From assembly GCF_013369385.1 (NCBI RefSeq), contig NZ_SZTO01000001.1, forward strand, positions 62,001 to 126,000: 64,000 bases of DNA. Direction: 5' to 3'. Under the pieces are notes generated by a model that saw only the letters and a program-made list of their open reading frames with translations, was not told the origin of the DNA and did not search any database. This DNA is from Vibrio sp. 05-20-BW147 (GTDB lineage Bacteria; Pseudomonadota; Gammaproteobacteria; Enterobacterales; Vibrionaceae). Positions 25,360 through 34,617 of this stretch are shown one piece after another (position 1 is the stretch's first letter; each line of letters starts with the position of its first letter). The translations under genes and the position numbers were made by a program.

Positions 25360-27228
25360 TTACACAATAAATTTATTAAGAATGGCGTCCTGCTCTCGAA
25401 CGTTCTCTACCTGAACTTGCATCGCGATGTTGGCATTTTCTGCCAAATCCGCGACTTGAACAGAGAGGTCTTTAATTTTCACGGTGTTGTTATTGATCTC
25501 TTCAGCCACCAAGCTTTGCTCTTCCGCAGCCGAAGCAATTTGAACATTCATGTCACTGATCTGTTGAATTGCGTTGCGGATCCGATCAAGCGCATTGTTT
25601 GCCTCTTTCGCACGCGCGACGGCATTGCTTGCAGTATTTTTGCTTTGATTCATCGCACCAGCTACCGAAGTTGCACTGCTTTGCAATTTTTCAATCATAG
25701 TGCGTATTTCTGTCGTGGACTGTTGTGTGCGTTGAGCCAGCGTACGAACTTCGTCTGCCACCACAGCAAATCCTCGACCAGATTCACCGGCTCTCGCAGC
25801 CTCGATAGCGGCATTAAGTGCCAGCAAGTTGGTTTGATCGGCAATGTCGTTGATGACTTTTAATATCGTCTCAATGTTTGCAGTCGCAGATTCAAGGACC
25901 TGTACTTCTTCGACGGCTTCATCAATTCGAGCGGATAGATCATCAATCGCTTGAGTGGTGTCACTAACAATATCGGTTCCATCAACGGTAGCGTCGTCCG
26001 CTACTTTCGCTGCAGAGGCAGCGCCTTGCGCGTTTGAAGCCACATCCGATGCTGTCGTGGCCATTTCATGCATCGCCGTCGCTAACTGTTCCAGCTCTCT
26101 GAGCTGCTCTTGCATCGCTGAGGCAGACTCTTGTAAACCGACAGAGGTTGTCTCCGAACCTCGTAGAATTTCTTCACCAATCGCTTTCGATTGCTTAATC
26201 AACTGCTGCAATGTGCCAGTAAACGTGTTGAAACCGGTTGCAAGAAGAGAGAACTCGGTATCTGTGTTGGTCTCCAGCCGTTGGGTTAGGTCACCCTCAC
26301 CGGACGCAACATCTTGAATAGCATCGTTCAGAACGTCAAGAGGACGCATGAGGGTACGAATCAACACTAGGAGAATGGCGATACTAAAGATCAATGCGAT
26401 GATGGTGTACACAACAGAACTGTTGCGTAGGTCATTAATCGACTGATACGCGATGCTTTCATCAAGGACGACACCAACATACCAGTTTTCACCGGGCACA
26501 GAAGCAAAATCCAATGTGTAGGCAACGCCATCGAGTATGACTTGCTGAGGTTCGCTTTTAATCTGAATGTTAGGCATGTAGTCAGACATTGGTGTGCCGT
26601 TCAATTTTGTGTTTGGGTGGGCGATGGTCGTGCCATCCTTTGAGACAATAAATACGTAACCCGCATCAAACAGTTTCACTTGGTTAACCAAATCAGCGAG
26701 ACCTGCGAGACTGACGTCATAGAAGATCGCACCGATGAAAGTGCCATTGTCTCGAACTGGAGTCGCGATAGAAACCAGAATTTCATTTGTCGCTGAGTCT
26801 GCGTACGGAGCGGTAATGATGAGTTGGCCCGCATTTTTTGCATCTTTATACCAAGGACGAACACGAGGATCCCACGTTGGACCGGGGTTCCAGCTGGGGT
26901 CGTTGTTGATATTGGAACCATCCTTTTCAAATCCTAAACCCGCTAATAAAAACGTTTTTTTAACAATAGGGCGGGTGATGACATCGGAAATATGCTTGGG
27001 TGAGAGATCGGTTTCCATCATGCTGGTTGCGTACGCAGCAATCGCTTTGCGACCATTGATTTCAGCCGCGACAGTGTTTCTCACACCATCAACGATTTCT
27101 GTGACACTCGCTTCGACCTGTTCGGTTAATTCGTCTTGCATCGTAAAATACTGCTTAGCGGTAAGCAAAGAGACGGTGACTAGCAGCAACATAGATGAGG
27201 CGGCTACAATTTTGTGACTAAATTTCAT
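25360..27228 (-). CDS. methyl-accepting chemotaxis protein with dCache domain (paralogue A)
   Basis: This is a 622-aa chemoreceptor: TM1 (about 8-24), periplasmic double-Cache domain (about 30-270), TM2 (about 275-295), HAMP and a C-terminal MCP signalling domain with the hairpin tip [19 protein letters not shown]. In the dCache pocket it has R124-x-W126-Y127 (DPRVRPWY), but the expected first Tyr of the amino-acid-binding motif is W119. It lies downstream of a close paralogue on the same strand, separated by a terminator, so the two are probably separate units. Confidence 0.93.
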   Translation of the reverse strand: MKFSHKIVAASSMLLLVTVSLLTAKQYFTMQDELTEQVEASVTEIVDGVRNTVAAEINGRKAIAAYATSMMETDLSPKHISDVITRPIVKKTFLLAGLGFEKDGSNINNDPSWNPGPTWDPRVRPWYKDAKNAGQLIITAPYADSATNEILVSIATPVRDNGTFIGAIFYDVSLAGLADLVNQVKLFDAGYVFIVSKDGTTIAHPNTKLNGTPMSDYMPNIQIKSEPQQVILDGVAYTLDFASVPGENWYVGVVLDESIAYQSINDLRNSSVVYTIIALIFSIAILLVLIRTLMRPLDVLNDAIQDVASGEGDLTQRLETNTDTEFSLLATGFNTFTGTLQQLIKQSKAIGEEILRGSETTSVGLQESASAMQEQLRELEQLATAMHEMATTASDVASNAQGAASAAKVADDATVDGTDIVSDTTQAIDDLSARIDEAVEEVQVLESATANIETILKVINDIADQTNLLALNAAIEAARAGESGRGFAVVADEVRTLAQRTQQSTTEIRTMIEKLQSSATSVAGAMNQSKNTASNAVARAKEANNALDRIRNAIQQISDMNVQIASAAEEQSLVAEEINNNTVKIKDLSVQVADLAENANIAMQVQVENVREQDAILNKFIV

Positions 27229-27323
27229 CCCAATTCCCCCGAATGTGGTTGATTTGCCAACTATCTATATTTTTATAGTTAATAAAACGAACTTAATCCA
27301 ACAAAGAGATGGTTTTAAGTTTG

Positions 27324-27360
27324 AATAAAAAGAAAAAAGGCGAAGGGATAACCTTCGCCT
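27324..27360 (-). terminator. intrinsic terminator between the tandem chemoreceptors
   Basis: On the minus strand AGGCGAAGG, a 5-nt loop and CCTTCGCCT are followed by a T-rich run, just after the stop of the upstream chemoreceptor. Confidence 0.85.
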
Positions 27361-27367
27361 ATTCCAC

Positions 27368-29239
27368 CTACACAGTGAATCTGTTAAGTATTTCGTCCAG
27401 TTTTCGCACGTTTCCGGTTTGTACTTGCATTGCTTGGTTGGCATTAGAAGCTTCACCAGCAACTTGTGTCGACAAGTCTTTAATGTTGACCGTGTTGTTG
27501 TTAATTTCTTCTGCGACCAAACTCTGTTCTTCTGCCGCAGAGGCAATTTGCATGTTCATGTCTGTTATACGCTGAATCGCGTCACGGATACGTTGCAATG
27601 AATCATTGGCTTCACGCGCACGCTCAACGGCTTCAACCGCACTGCCTTTACTCTCTTTCATCGCACTGGCTACTGATGCCGCACCGGATTGCAGTTGTTC
27701 AATCATGCTACGGATCTCGGTTGTCGATTGCTGAGTGCGCTGAGCCAGTGTGCGGACCTCGTCGGCAACCACCGCAAAGCCACGACCAGATTCACCTGCA
27801 CGCGCCGCCTCAATCGCAGCATTCAAGGCCAATAGATTAGTTTGATCTGCGATGTCGTTGATAACCTTCAAGATGGTTTCTATGTTCGCTGTTGCGGATT
27901 CTAGTCCTTGCACTTCTTCAACCGCCATATCGATTCTTTCAGATAACATGTTGATTGAACGAGTCGATTCATTGACGACCAAGGAACCTTGTTGAGTCGC
28001 GTCGTCGGCTTCTTGCGCAGCGCCCGCTGCTCCTTGTGCGTTATTGGCTACTTCGGTGGCCGTCACTGCCATCTCATTCATTGCTGTTGCAAGTTGCTCT
28101 AGTTCTTGCAATTGCGTTCCCATGGCTTCAGCAGAGCCTTTTGCACCCCGTGCGGTCAATTCAGTGCCATGCATAATTTCACGGCCAATCTCTTTGGATT
28201 GAATGATCTGGTTTTGCAAATTGCTAGTAAAGGTATTGAATCCGGACGCTAGCTCGGAAAACTCCTGATCCGTATTGGTATCGAGGCGATGAGTTAAGTC
28301 ACCTTGGCCAGAAGCGATATCTTGAATCGCAGCGTTTAGTGCATCGAGTGGGCGCATTAAGAAGCGAATCAGCATGGTGAGTGCCACAATACTTAAGAGT
28401 AGCGCGACGACAGAATACAAAATGGAGCTGTCACGTAGGTTGTTGACAGCGGCAAAGGCGATATCTTCATCAATAATCGCACCGATATACCAGTTTTCAC
28501 TCGGTATTTTGGTAAACGTGACTTGATAACGAACACCGTCTCTTTCGAAATGTTGTTCGCCCTCTTTCAACTGAACTTCTGGAAGATACTTTGAAAATGT
28601 CTCGCCGTTGTTTTGTGAATCTGGGTGGGCAATGGTGGTGCCGTCGGAAGAAATTAAGAAAAGGTAACCTGCATCGAACAAACTGACTTGGTTAACCAAC
28701 TGAGCAAGGTTAGTCAATTGCATGTCGTAGAACATACCTGCGACAAATTTGCCATTTTGTTTAACCGGTGTGCCTACCGAAATGATGACAGCTTTACTAG
28801 ACACATCCACGTATGGTGCTGTGACAACCAGTCTGCCCTGTGCTTTGGCATCCATGTACCAAGGACGTTTGCGAGGATCGTAATCTGGACCGGCTTCCCA
28901 CCCATCATCATTTTCAATGACGAAGCCATTTTCTTCATAGCCAAAGCCGACAGCGAGAAAACTTGATTTGAGTTTTGGTTTCTCAAGAATGGTTTTGACG
29001 TAGTCTCGATCAAAGGGGTTAATCTCGATAACTTCAGTGGTGGTTTGCGCTAAATTTTTGCGCGCTTCCATTTCGGAGACGACGGTGTTGCGAACACTGC
29101 TGACCATCTCAGTCAAGCTGGTAGAAACATGTTCTTCAATCGTGCTACGAACCGTATAGATCTGCTTTAGCGACAGCAAAGAAATGGTCACTAATAGAAG
29201 CGCGGAGGAGGCGGCTACAACCTTGTGACTAAACTTCAT
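27368..29239 (-). CDS. methyl-accepting chemotaxis protein with dCache_1 amino-acid-type pocket (paralogue B)
   Basis: The start at 29239 is chosen because GAGGG precedes it and the product then begins [12 protein letters not shown], like its neighbour [12 protein letters not shown]. The 623-aa protein has TM1, dCache, TM2, HAMP and MCP signalling domains. Its ligand pocket carries the full YxxxxRxWY motif (Y120, R125, W127, Y128), followed by a Tyr in TAPYVD and an Asp in FYDMQL, the pattern known for amino-acid-binding dCache_1AA receptors. The signalling domain is nearly identical to that of the downstream paralogue, indicating tandem duplication. Confidence 0.93.
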   Translation of the reverse strand: MKFSHKVVAASSALLLVTISLLSLKQIYTVRSTIEEHVSTSLTEMVSSVRNTVVSEMEARKNLAQTTTEVIEINPFDRDYVKTILEKPKLKSSFLAVGFGYEENGFVIENDDGWEAGPDYDPRKRPWYMDAKAQGRLVVTAPYVDVSSKAVIISVGTPVKQNGKFVAGMFYDMQLTNLAQLVNQVSLFDAGYLFLISSDGTTIAHPDSQNNGETFSKYLPEVQLKEGEQHFERDGVRYQVTFTKIPSENWYIGAIIDEDIAFAAVNNLRDSSILYSVVALLLSIVALTMLIRFLMRPLDALNAAIQDIASGQGDLTHRLDTNTDQEFSELASGFNTFTSNLQNQIIQSKEIGREIMHGTELTARGAKGSAEAMGTQLQELEQLATAMNEMAVTATEVANNAQGAAGAAQEADDATQQGSLVVNESTRSINMLSERIDMAVEEVQGLESATANIETILKVINDIADQTNLLALNAAIEAARAGESGRGFAVVADEVRTLAQRTQQSTTEIRSMIEQLQSGAASVASAMKESKGSAVEAVERAREANDSLQRIRDAIQRITDMNMQIASAAEEQSLVAEEINNNTVNIKDLSTQVAGEASNANQAMQVQTGNVRKLDEILNRFTV

Positions 29240-29490
29240 AAAATCCCTCAGTTTAAAATACTTGTTTTTGTTAATACTAGGAGTTATATCGGCATTTGTA
29301 TTTATAACATGAATATAAATTAATGTTTTCTGTTCGCCATGAGCGTTTAGAGGGATGAAAAGTATCAATTTTGTGATGACGAGAGAATTTATATGCACAT
29401 GTGTGTTTATGTGTTGTTGTTCCTCATGCGCTTAACCGCGGCAGTAAAAATTTAGGCGTCTTTGCTTCGAATGGTATGGTTTTTCCCCAT

Positions 29491-29520
29491 AAAAAAGCTC
29501 CGCGAACGGAGCTTTTTTTT
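29491..29520. terminator. intrinsic terminator
   Basis: AAAAAAGCTCCG, a CGAA tetraloop and CGGAGCTTTTTTTT. It ends the YjiH-type gene on the minus strand. Confidence 0.9.
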
Positions 29521-29530
29521 CAAGATCGGG

Positions 29531-30907
29531 TCAAAAAATGAGGTGCGCAACACCTGCAATGATTGGCAGTGTAATCAGCGTACGTAGGATGAAGATGATA
29601 AACAGCTCTACAATGTTGACTGGAATTTTACTGCCAAGCAGCAGTGCGCCAACTTCAGACATGTAGATTAGCTGAGTAACTGACATGGCTGCAATGACAA
29701 AGCGTGTCATTTCATTGTCGATAGACGCTGCGAGAATCGCTGGGATAAACATATCCGCAAAGCCCACTACGATGGTTTCTGATGCCGCCACGGCTTCTGG
29801 CACACCGAGTAACTCCAAGAAAGGAATAAAAGGCTGACCAAGGATGGCAAAAACGGAAGTGTATTCTGCGATGATAAGGGCAATCGTTCCTAAACCCATC
29901 ACCACAGGCAGTACGCCGAATACCATATCGACTGCGTTGTGAACACCTTCAGTAAATACCGACTTAATCGATTTTACTTCGTCTGCACGTTTCAGAGCTA
30001 AGTCCATTCCCCAGCTAAAAGGGGTATGGCCAACTGGTACAGCGTTTTGATCCGCTTTTGGCTCGCTACCATCAATGTAGCAATCTTTCTTTAGGCTTAG
30101 TGGTGGTAAGCGAGGAATGATGATCGCTGCGACAACACCGGCTAAACAAATCGCGCCATAGAATGGAAGAAAAAGGTGCTCCAATTTCACTTGCGCAATC
30201 ACAACCAAACTAAAGGTAATGGAAACGGCAGAGAATGTCGTACCCACTACGGCTGCTTCGCGTTGAGTATAGAACTTGTTTTCGTACTGCTTACTGGTGA
30301 GCAGAATCCCGACACTGCCATCGCCGAGCCATGATGCCATACAGTCGATGGCGCTGCGGCCTGGTAAATTGAATACTGGGCGCATCACTTTACTGAGCAG
30401 CGCACCAAACAGTTCCAACAAGCCAAAGTTAAGTAGCAGAGGTAGCAACATGCCCGCAAAAATGAAAACTGCAAAAAGTGTTGGCAAAAGCCCTGTCAGC
30501 ACAAGACCACCCGTGTTTTCTTCCCAAATGGCTTTAGGACCCACTTGGAAAAACGTCATAACAACCGCGATACCACCAAACACACGCACCGCAAGCCAAA
30601 GAGAGCTTGGGTTGAACAATCCGTTGAGGAAGGCATTGTTCACGATCTTGGCTGGTTTAAAAAGCTTAGTTACCAGTGAAGCAACTGCCATGAAAGCGAT
30701 AATGGTTGTGACCATGGCAATCAAATGATCACCCAGTAGAGCTGGAATCAACTTAGCCATCACAGCAACTGGGATGGTGAGTTCACCGTTGTAGGTGATA
30801 GGTGCCATAAACAGAAGTAAGCCAATAACGGAAGGAATAAAAAACTTCCAAAAGTTGGCTTTCTTTGCCGTCTCTGGGACAGCAGCAGTTTCAGTGTTAT
30901 TGGTCAT
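29531..30907 (-). CDS. YjiH-family membrane protein (nucleoside-recognition/Gate domain)
   Basis: This 458-aa integral membrane protein with about 10-11 hydrophobic segments has a Gate-type domain around GRSAIDCMASWLGDGSVGILLTSKQYENKFYTQREAAVVGTTF. The family (YjiH, related to spore-maturation proteins and nucleoside transporters) has no settled substrate. The upstream gap holds four ATTCA motifs arranged as two pairs with 20-21 bp spacing, reminiscent of ArgR boxes, so an amino-acid link is possible but unproven. Confidence 0.82.
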   Translation of the reverse strand: MTNNTETAAVPETAKKANFWKFFIPSVIGLLLFMAPITYNGELTIPVAVMAKLIPALLGDHLIAMVTTIIAFMAVASLVTKLFKPAKIVNNAFLNGLFNPSSLWLAVRVFGGIAVVMTFFQVGPKAIWEENTGGLVLTGLLPTLFAVFIFAGMLLPLLLNFGLLELFGALLSKVMRPVFNLPGRSAIDCMASWLGDGSVGILLTSKQYENKFYTQREAAVVGTTFSAVSITFSLVVIAQVKLEHLFLPFYGAICLAGVVAAIIIPRLPPLSLKKDCYIDGSEPKADQNAVPVGHTPFSWGMDLALKRADEVKSIKSVFTEGVHNAVDMVFGVLPVVMGLGTIALIIAEYTSVFAILGQPFIPFLELLGVPEAVAASETIVVGFADMFIPAILAASIDNEMTRFVIAAMSVTQLIYMSEVGALLLGSKIPVNIVELFIIFILRTLITLPIIAGVAHLIF

Positions 30908-30928
30908 GCTTGTCTCTTGTTACTACTA

Positions 30929-31053
30929 GTCAATGTTATTCATTTTGAAGAATAGTTATTCACTAAACATCTGTTTTTAGTCAAAGTGGGCGTGAGATTA
31001 CTCTTAAAGTACTGCGATTGCAATACTATTCATTGAAATGCCCTAACTATTCA
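30929..31053 (-). promoter_or_regulatory. two pairs of ARG-box-like motifs upstream of the YjiH-type gene
   Basis: AGAATAGTTATTCA (30949-30962) is within one or two bases of the ArgR half-box pair TGAATWWWWATTCA. A weaker copy lies at 30929-30942, and another weak pair at 31019-31032 and 31040-31053. The spacing within each pair (20 and 21 bp) equals the usual distance of tandem ARG boxes. Binding is inference. Confidence 0.35.
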
Positions 31054-31203
31054 GACGTTAACTTTGAAATAGATAATGATAGTCGATTTTTGTTTTGTAA
31101 TTGTTTCATGTGTTGGATTTTTGTGATTTTGCCGGGTGTTAAACTGCAACTTAGGCATGTTTAGTGTGATCTAAGTTGCTTTATCGGTGGGCTTTACGGT
31201 GAA

Positions 31204-31872
31204 TTATGCTTGTCGAGAGGGAGAAAAGTAGAGCAGAGTCCAGTAAGCAATCGCGATCAAAACGGCAAAGGTGGCAGGCAAAATCAACGCATAAAGTTCA
31301 AATCGAATAAATGCGAATGCGCCAACCGAACCTCCTAGTAAAAAGCCAAAGAAGATGAAAACAAATAGTTTCGCTTTGCGCTTATCGAACTTTTGTCCTC
31401 GTAAGCTTTCTCCTATCATGATCCCGAGATCAGTAATGATGCCAGTCATATGAGTAGTACGAATGACAGCCCCGCTGAAGGTCGTGATCATGGCATTTTG
31501 TAAGCCGCATGCAGCGGAAGCGAGGTATTGGCCATAGATGTTGCCGTTGATGAGAAATCCCAACGACATCAGCAATAAGAAACCTTCAATGCATAGTGCA
31601 ACGCCGTAACGTCTGCCCAGCTTGAGTGCCGTGCTTTCGATGAAAAAACCACTGAAGGCCGAGCCAATTAAGAAACTGGCGACAATGAACATGAGGTGAA
31701 TGGTGCTGGAGGAGCCAGTAAGGAAACTGCTGCCCAACAGAGTGACCGTGCCAGATAAGTGAGAAATGGCTTGGTGTTGAAATCCCATCAGGCCGATGGC
31801 ATTCACACAACCCGCAAGCAGTGCAAGTACAAATGCACCAAATTCAACCCAACGAGGTAATCTAGATATCAC
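31204..31872 (-). CDS. DUF1275 (YoaK-type) membrane protein
   Basis: This is a 222-aa protein with six predicted membrane segments and the DUF1275 features GCVNAIGLMGFQHQAISHLSGT near the N terminus and AACGLQNAMITTFSGAVIRTTHMTG in the middle. The function of the family is unknown; transport has been proposed. The start is a GTG with AGAGACAAG upstream. Confidence 0.85.
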   Translation of the reverse strand: MISRLPRWVEFGAFVLALLAGCVNAIGLMGFQHQAISHLSGTVTLLGSSFLTGSSSTIHLMFIVASFLIGSAFSGFFIESTALKLGRRYGVALCIEGFLLLMSLGFLINGNIYGQYLASAACGLQNAMITTFSGAVIRTTHMTGIITDLGIMIGESLRGQKFDKRKAKLFVFIFFGFLLGGSVGAFAFIRFELYALILPATFAVLIAIAYWTLLYFSPSRQA

Positions 31873-32012
31873 GATTCTTGTCTCTTTATTGCTTAGGTCG
31901 AGATTATAGCGCTAGCGACCACAAGTTAAAGTGGTAAGATCTGTTTAGCTTTGATCCTTCTCAACAAAGGCGGCAATTTGTGTGTTACGGAAACATGCCT
32001 ATTGTTCGGCAA

Positions 32013-32411
32013 TTATGGTTTGTTGGGGGCTTTGTTTTGCAGTTGTTTCTTCTGTAGATCGAAATAGATGCCTGATAGTTGGTTAAAAAACGTTTCTTCT
32101 CTGAATCTTGCCATGGGAATAACCACCGCCGCAGGGGCCGAAGAGAACAACAACAGCATGGTTGTACTGCATGCGGGACAAAAGTGATAGCTGATTTCAT
32201 GGCCATTATTGGTGAGTCGATTAAATGAGGCAACATCCCCATCCACTCGAATCTGTTCAGTCATGAAACGTGCGTGTACACCAAAAAAACTGCCTAAACG
32301 ACGCTGGCATTCAAAAGAGTGGCAGATCGAGGTTTTGACTGGCTCTCCTTGGCAATGGATTTTCACCAATCCACACTCACATTCACACGTTCTTACGCTA
32401 TTTTTTACCAT
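32013..32411 (-). CDS. GFA-family (Mss4-like) zinc-binding protein
   Basis: The GFA/CENP-V fold is recognised from the cysteine pairs CECECG, CHSFECQRRLGSFFGVHA and CPACST, which bind structural zinc. Family members include a glutathione-dependent formaldehyde-activating enzyme, but most are uncharacterised, so a formaldehyde role should not be assumed. The ATG at 32411 is preferred over 32432 because GAGG lies 9 bp before it. The product has 132 residues. Confidence 0.85.
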   Translation of the reverse strand: MVKNSVRTCECECGLVKIHCQGEPVKTSICHSFECQRRLGSFFGVHARFMTEQIRVDGDVASFNRLTNNGHEISYHFCPACSTTMLLLFSSAPAAVVIPMARFREETFFNQLSGIYFDLQKKQLQNKAPNKP

Positions 32412-32482
32412 TGTGCTTATCCTCGGGTTCACCTCTATTGATAATTATAAGAAACGCATTTAAGGTCTGCACAACCCCAATT

Positions 32483-33124
32483 ATGAGTCGTGCATCGATG
32501 AGAAAGATAATTTTACCCATCCCACTTATTCTATTGATTCCCATAGTGATGCTCTTGGTTGTGATTGTCGCTGGCCTCTATCGTTTTAGCCTCAACGATC
32601 ACGAGATCATGGCAAAATTTCCATCGCAGCAAGTAAAAACCGATACGATCGTTGAATTGTTAACCGGAAAGAAAACGACTAACCCGATCACAATTATCGT
32701 GCCCGAAACTAAAGCGTTCGCTTTGATCTCAGAACTTGATGTGCAACAGCAAATAGCGACTGGAGGCTATGATTCTGGAGCAGAGCGAGGCATCGCAACA
32801 GTGTGGTTGGCACATTGGCATTCGCTTGAGGCGCGATCGTCGAGTTTGTACGTGGCCCCTGTGTCGGTGAGTAATCAAGGTAGCGGGCGTTTTTACTATC
32901 TCGGGCTGTTTAAATTTGATGCTCTGCCACAGCGACTGGTCATGGTAGATGCCATCTATTTGGGCGATCGAATTCATATCAAATCATTAGAAAAAGTTGA
33001 TGAAGATGGTATAGCGGTTGTTTTCAATACTCATGATTCTGGTCAATCCTTTGTAGAACAACCGGTTAAAAGAGTTGAACGTCATTTTACTGTTGATGAA
33101 AACAAACTAAAATCAGCTAAATAA
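32483..33124 (+). CDS. membrane-anchored protein of unknown function
   Basis: I do not recognise this 213-aa product. It has a single N-terminal membrane segment (about 10-33, LPIPLILLIPIVMLLVVIVAG) and a roughly 180-aa domain outside the membrane with mixed alpha/beta character (SGRFYYLGLFKF, LVMVDAIYLGDR). The start could also be the ATG at 32498; the frame opening at 32411 lacks a ribosome-binding site. It precedes the cell-wall endopeptidase gene by 103 bp on the same strand. No motif for catalysis is visible. Confidence 0.6.
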   Translation: MSRASMRKIILPIPLILLIPIVMLLVVIVAGLYRFSLNDHEIMAKFPSQQVKTDTIVELLTGKKTTNPITIIVPETKAFALISELDVQQQIATGGYDSGAERGIATVWLAHWHSLEARSSSLYVAPVSVSNQGSGRFYYLGLFKFDALPQRLVMVDAIYLGDRIHIKSLEKVDEDGIAVVFNTHDSGQSFVEQPVKRVERHFTVDENKLKSAK

Positions 33125-33227
33125 TCATTTTTGAGGCGGTTTTTGGCTTGAAAATAGCAATTATTTGATGATTTATTGTTGGGAAATGCATAAGCTTGTA
33201 ACCCTGTTCCGCAGGAGATTGTAAACC

Positions 33228-34517
33228 GTGTCCTCCCAAGTCATAAACAGTCGTTTTTCTCAGTTATCCAATGGTAAGAAATGGCTGCTATTGTCATTAC
33301 CATTGGTTGCTATTGTGGGCATTTCAGCCTCGTTACCCAAATCTACCTTGACTCGTACAGTTGAGTTGAATCTTAAAGACTATTACGCGCAAACGAATTC
33401 TAATCTTTCAACCTCTCTAGAAGAGTGGCAGAATCCGCCAAGTTTTGAATACCAAATCCAATCTGGCGATAACCTAAGCACCATCTTTACTCAGTTGGGC
33501 TTCGGTTACCAACAGATGATGAAGGTCATGGAAACGGATCTTGATTTTTTGGTGCTTGATACGTTGCGACCAGGCAATACGCTACGTTTCTGGAAAGATG
33601 AAGAAACGGGCACATTAGATAAGATGGAACTTGCTCTTGGCATTGCAGACAAAGCGGTGTTCACGCGCAATGATGACGGTAGCTTTGCTTTTGAACAAGT
33701 CAGTTTGCCGGGTGAATGGCGGCAGCAACCTTTGATTGGCACGATTGAAGGCAGCTTCTCAAGTTCGGCTTATCGACTTGGACTAAATAGCATCGAAATT
33801 GATCAGGTTGTCTCTCTGTTAAGAGAGAAAATCAACTTTTCTAAAGATCTGCGTGCAGGGGATAGCTTCGAAATCGTGCGTAGAAATCAGTTTATTGATG
33901 GCGTCGAAAGTGGTAAACGCCAAATCGAAGCGATAAAGATCTTTAATCGTGGCCGCGAGATTACTGCGTATCTTCATACCGATGGACAGTTCTACGATGC
34001 CAAAGGTCAAAGCTTACAACGCGCTTTTCAACGCTATCCGGTGACCACGAACTGGCGTTTAAGCTCGAATTTCAACCCACATCGTTTGCACCCTGTGACC
34101 GGACGTGTAATGCCCCATAACGGAACAGACTTTGCGACGCCAATTGGCACTCCGGTGATGTCAACGGGGGATGGAACGGTCATCTTGGTACGTAAAAACC
34201 ATCCGTTTGCCGGCAACTATGTGGTGGTTGAGCATGGCAGCAAGTATAAGACACGCTATCTTCATTTAAGCAAAGTTTTAGTAACCAAAGGACAAAAAGT
34301 GTCGCGTGGTCAACGCATTGGACTAAGTGGAAAAACTGGCCGTGTTACCGGTCCACATTTGCACTATGAATTACTTGAAAATAATCGCCCAGTTGATGCG
34401 ATGAAGGCGAACATTCCGATGGCAAGCTCGGTGCCTAAGAAAGAGATGGCTGGTTTCCTTGCGACGGTAAATGAACTCAACACTTTGTTGAGAGAACAAG
34501 AGCAACAAAATATTTAG
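33228..34517 (+). CDS. shyA: ShyA-type M23 D,D-endopeptidase (peptidoglycan hydrolase)
   Basis: This enzyme cuts cross-links in peptidoglycan to let the wall grow. The 429-aa protein has an N-terminal anchor (about 18-36), an OapA/LysM-like region (about 70-125, QIQSGDNLSTIFTQLG), a middle inhibitory domain and a C-terminal LytM domain with the zinc ligands in HNGTDFATP and GPHLHYEL. V. cholerae ShyA has nearly the same length, and I recall it sits beside a GGDEF-EAL gene as here, which favours ShyA over ShyB/ShyC. The start is a GTG with AGGAG upstream. Confidence 0.85.
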   Translation: MSSQVINSRFSQLSNGKKWLLLSLPLVAIVGISASLPKSTLTRTVELNLKDYYAQTNSNLSTSLEEWQNPPSFEYQIQSGDNLSTIFTQLGFGYQQMMKVMETDLDFLVLDTLRPGNTLRFWKDEETGTLDKMELALGIADKAVFTRNDDGSFAFEQVSLPGEWRQQPLIGTIEGSFSSSAYRLGLNSIEIDQVVSLLREKINFSKDLRAGDSFEIVRRNQFIDGVESGKRQIEAIKIFNRGREITAYLHTDGQFYDAKGQSLQRAFQRYPVTTNWRLSSNFNPHRLHPVTGRVMPHNGTDFATPIGTPVMSTGDGTVILVRKNHPFAGNYVVVEHGSKYKTRYLHLSKVLVTKGQKVSRGQRIGLSGKTGRVTGPHLHYELLENNRPVDAMKANIPMASSVPKKEMAGFLATVNELNTLLREQEQQNI

Positions 34518-34530
34518 TAGGCCCCAAAAG

Positions 34531-34564
34531 CAAAAAGCCTGTAAGTCCAACTTCAGGCTTTTTG
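34531..34564 (+). terminator. intrinsic terminator
   Basis: CAAAAAGCCTG and CAGGCTTTTTG flank a 12-nt loop, 13 bp after the endopeptidase stop. Confidence 0.8.
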
Positions 34565-34617
34565 CAGCCTCGCACTGTTCGGATGTGCCATAGCCGACGT
34601 CATATTATTGCCCCAGC

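Noticed and set aside
25267-25863. 198-codon plus-strand frame after the amylase
   Set aside because: It reads through the bidirectional terminator and is antisense to the chemoreceptor signalling domain; its sequence mirrors that conserved coding region.
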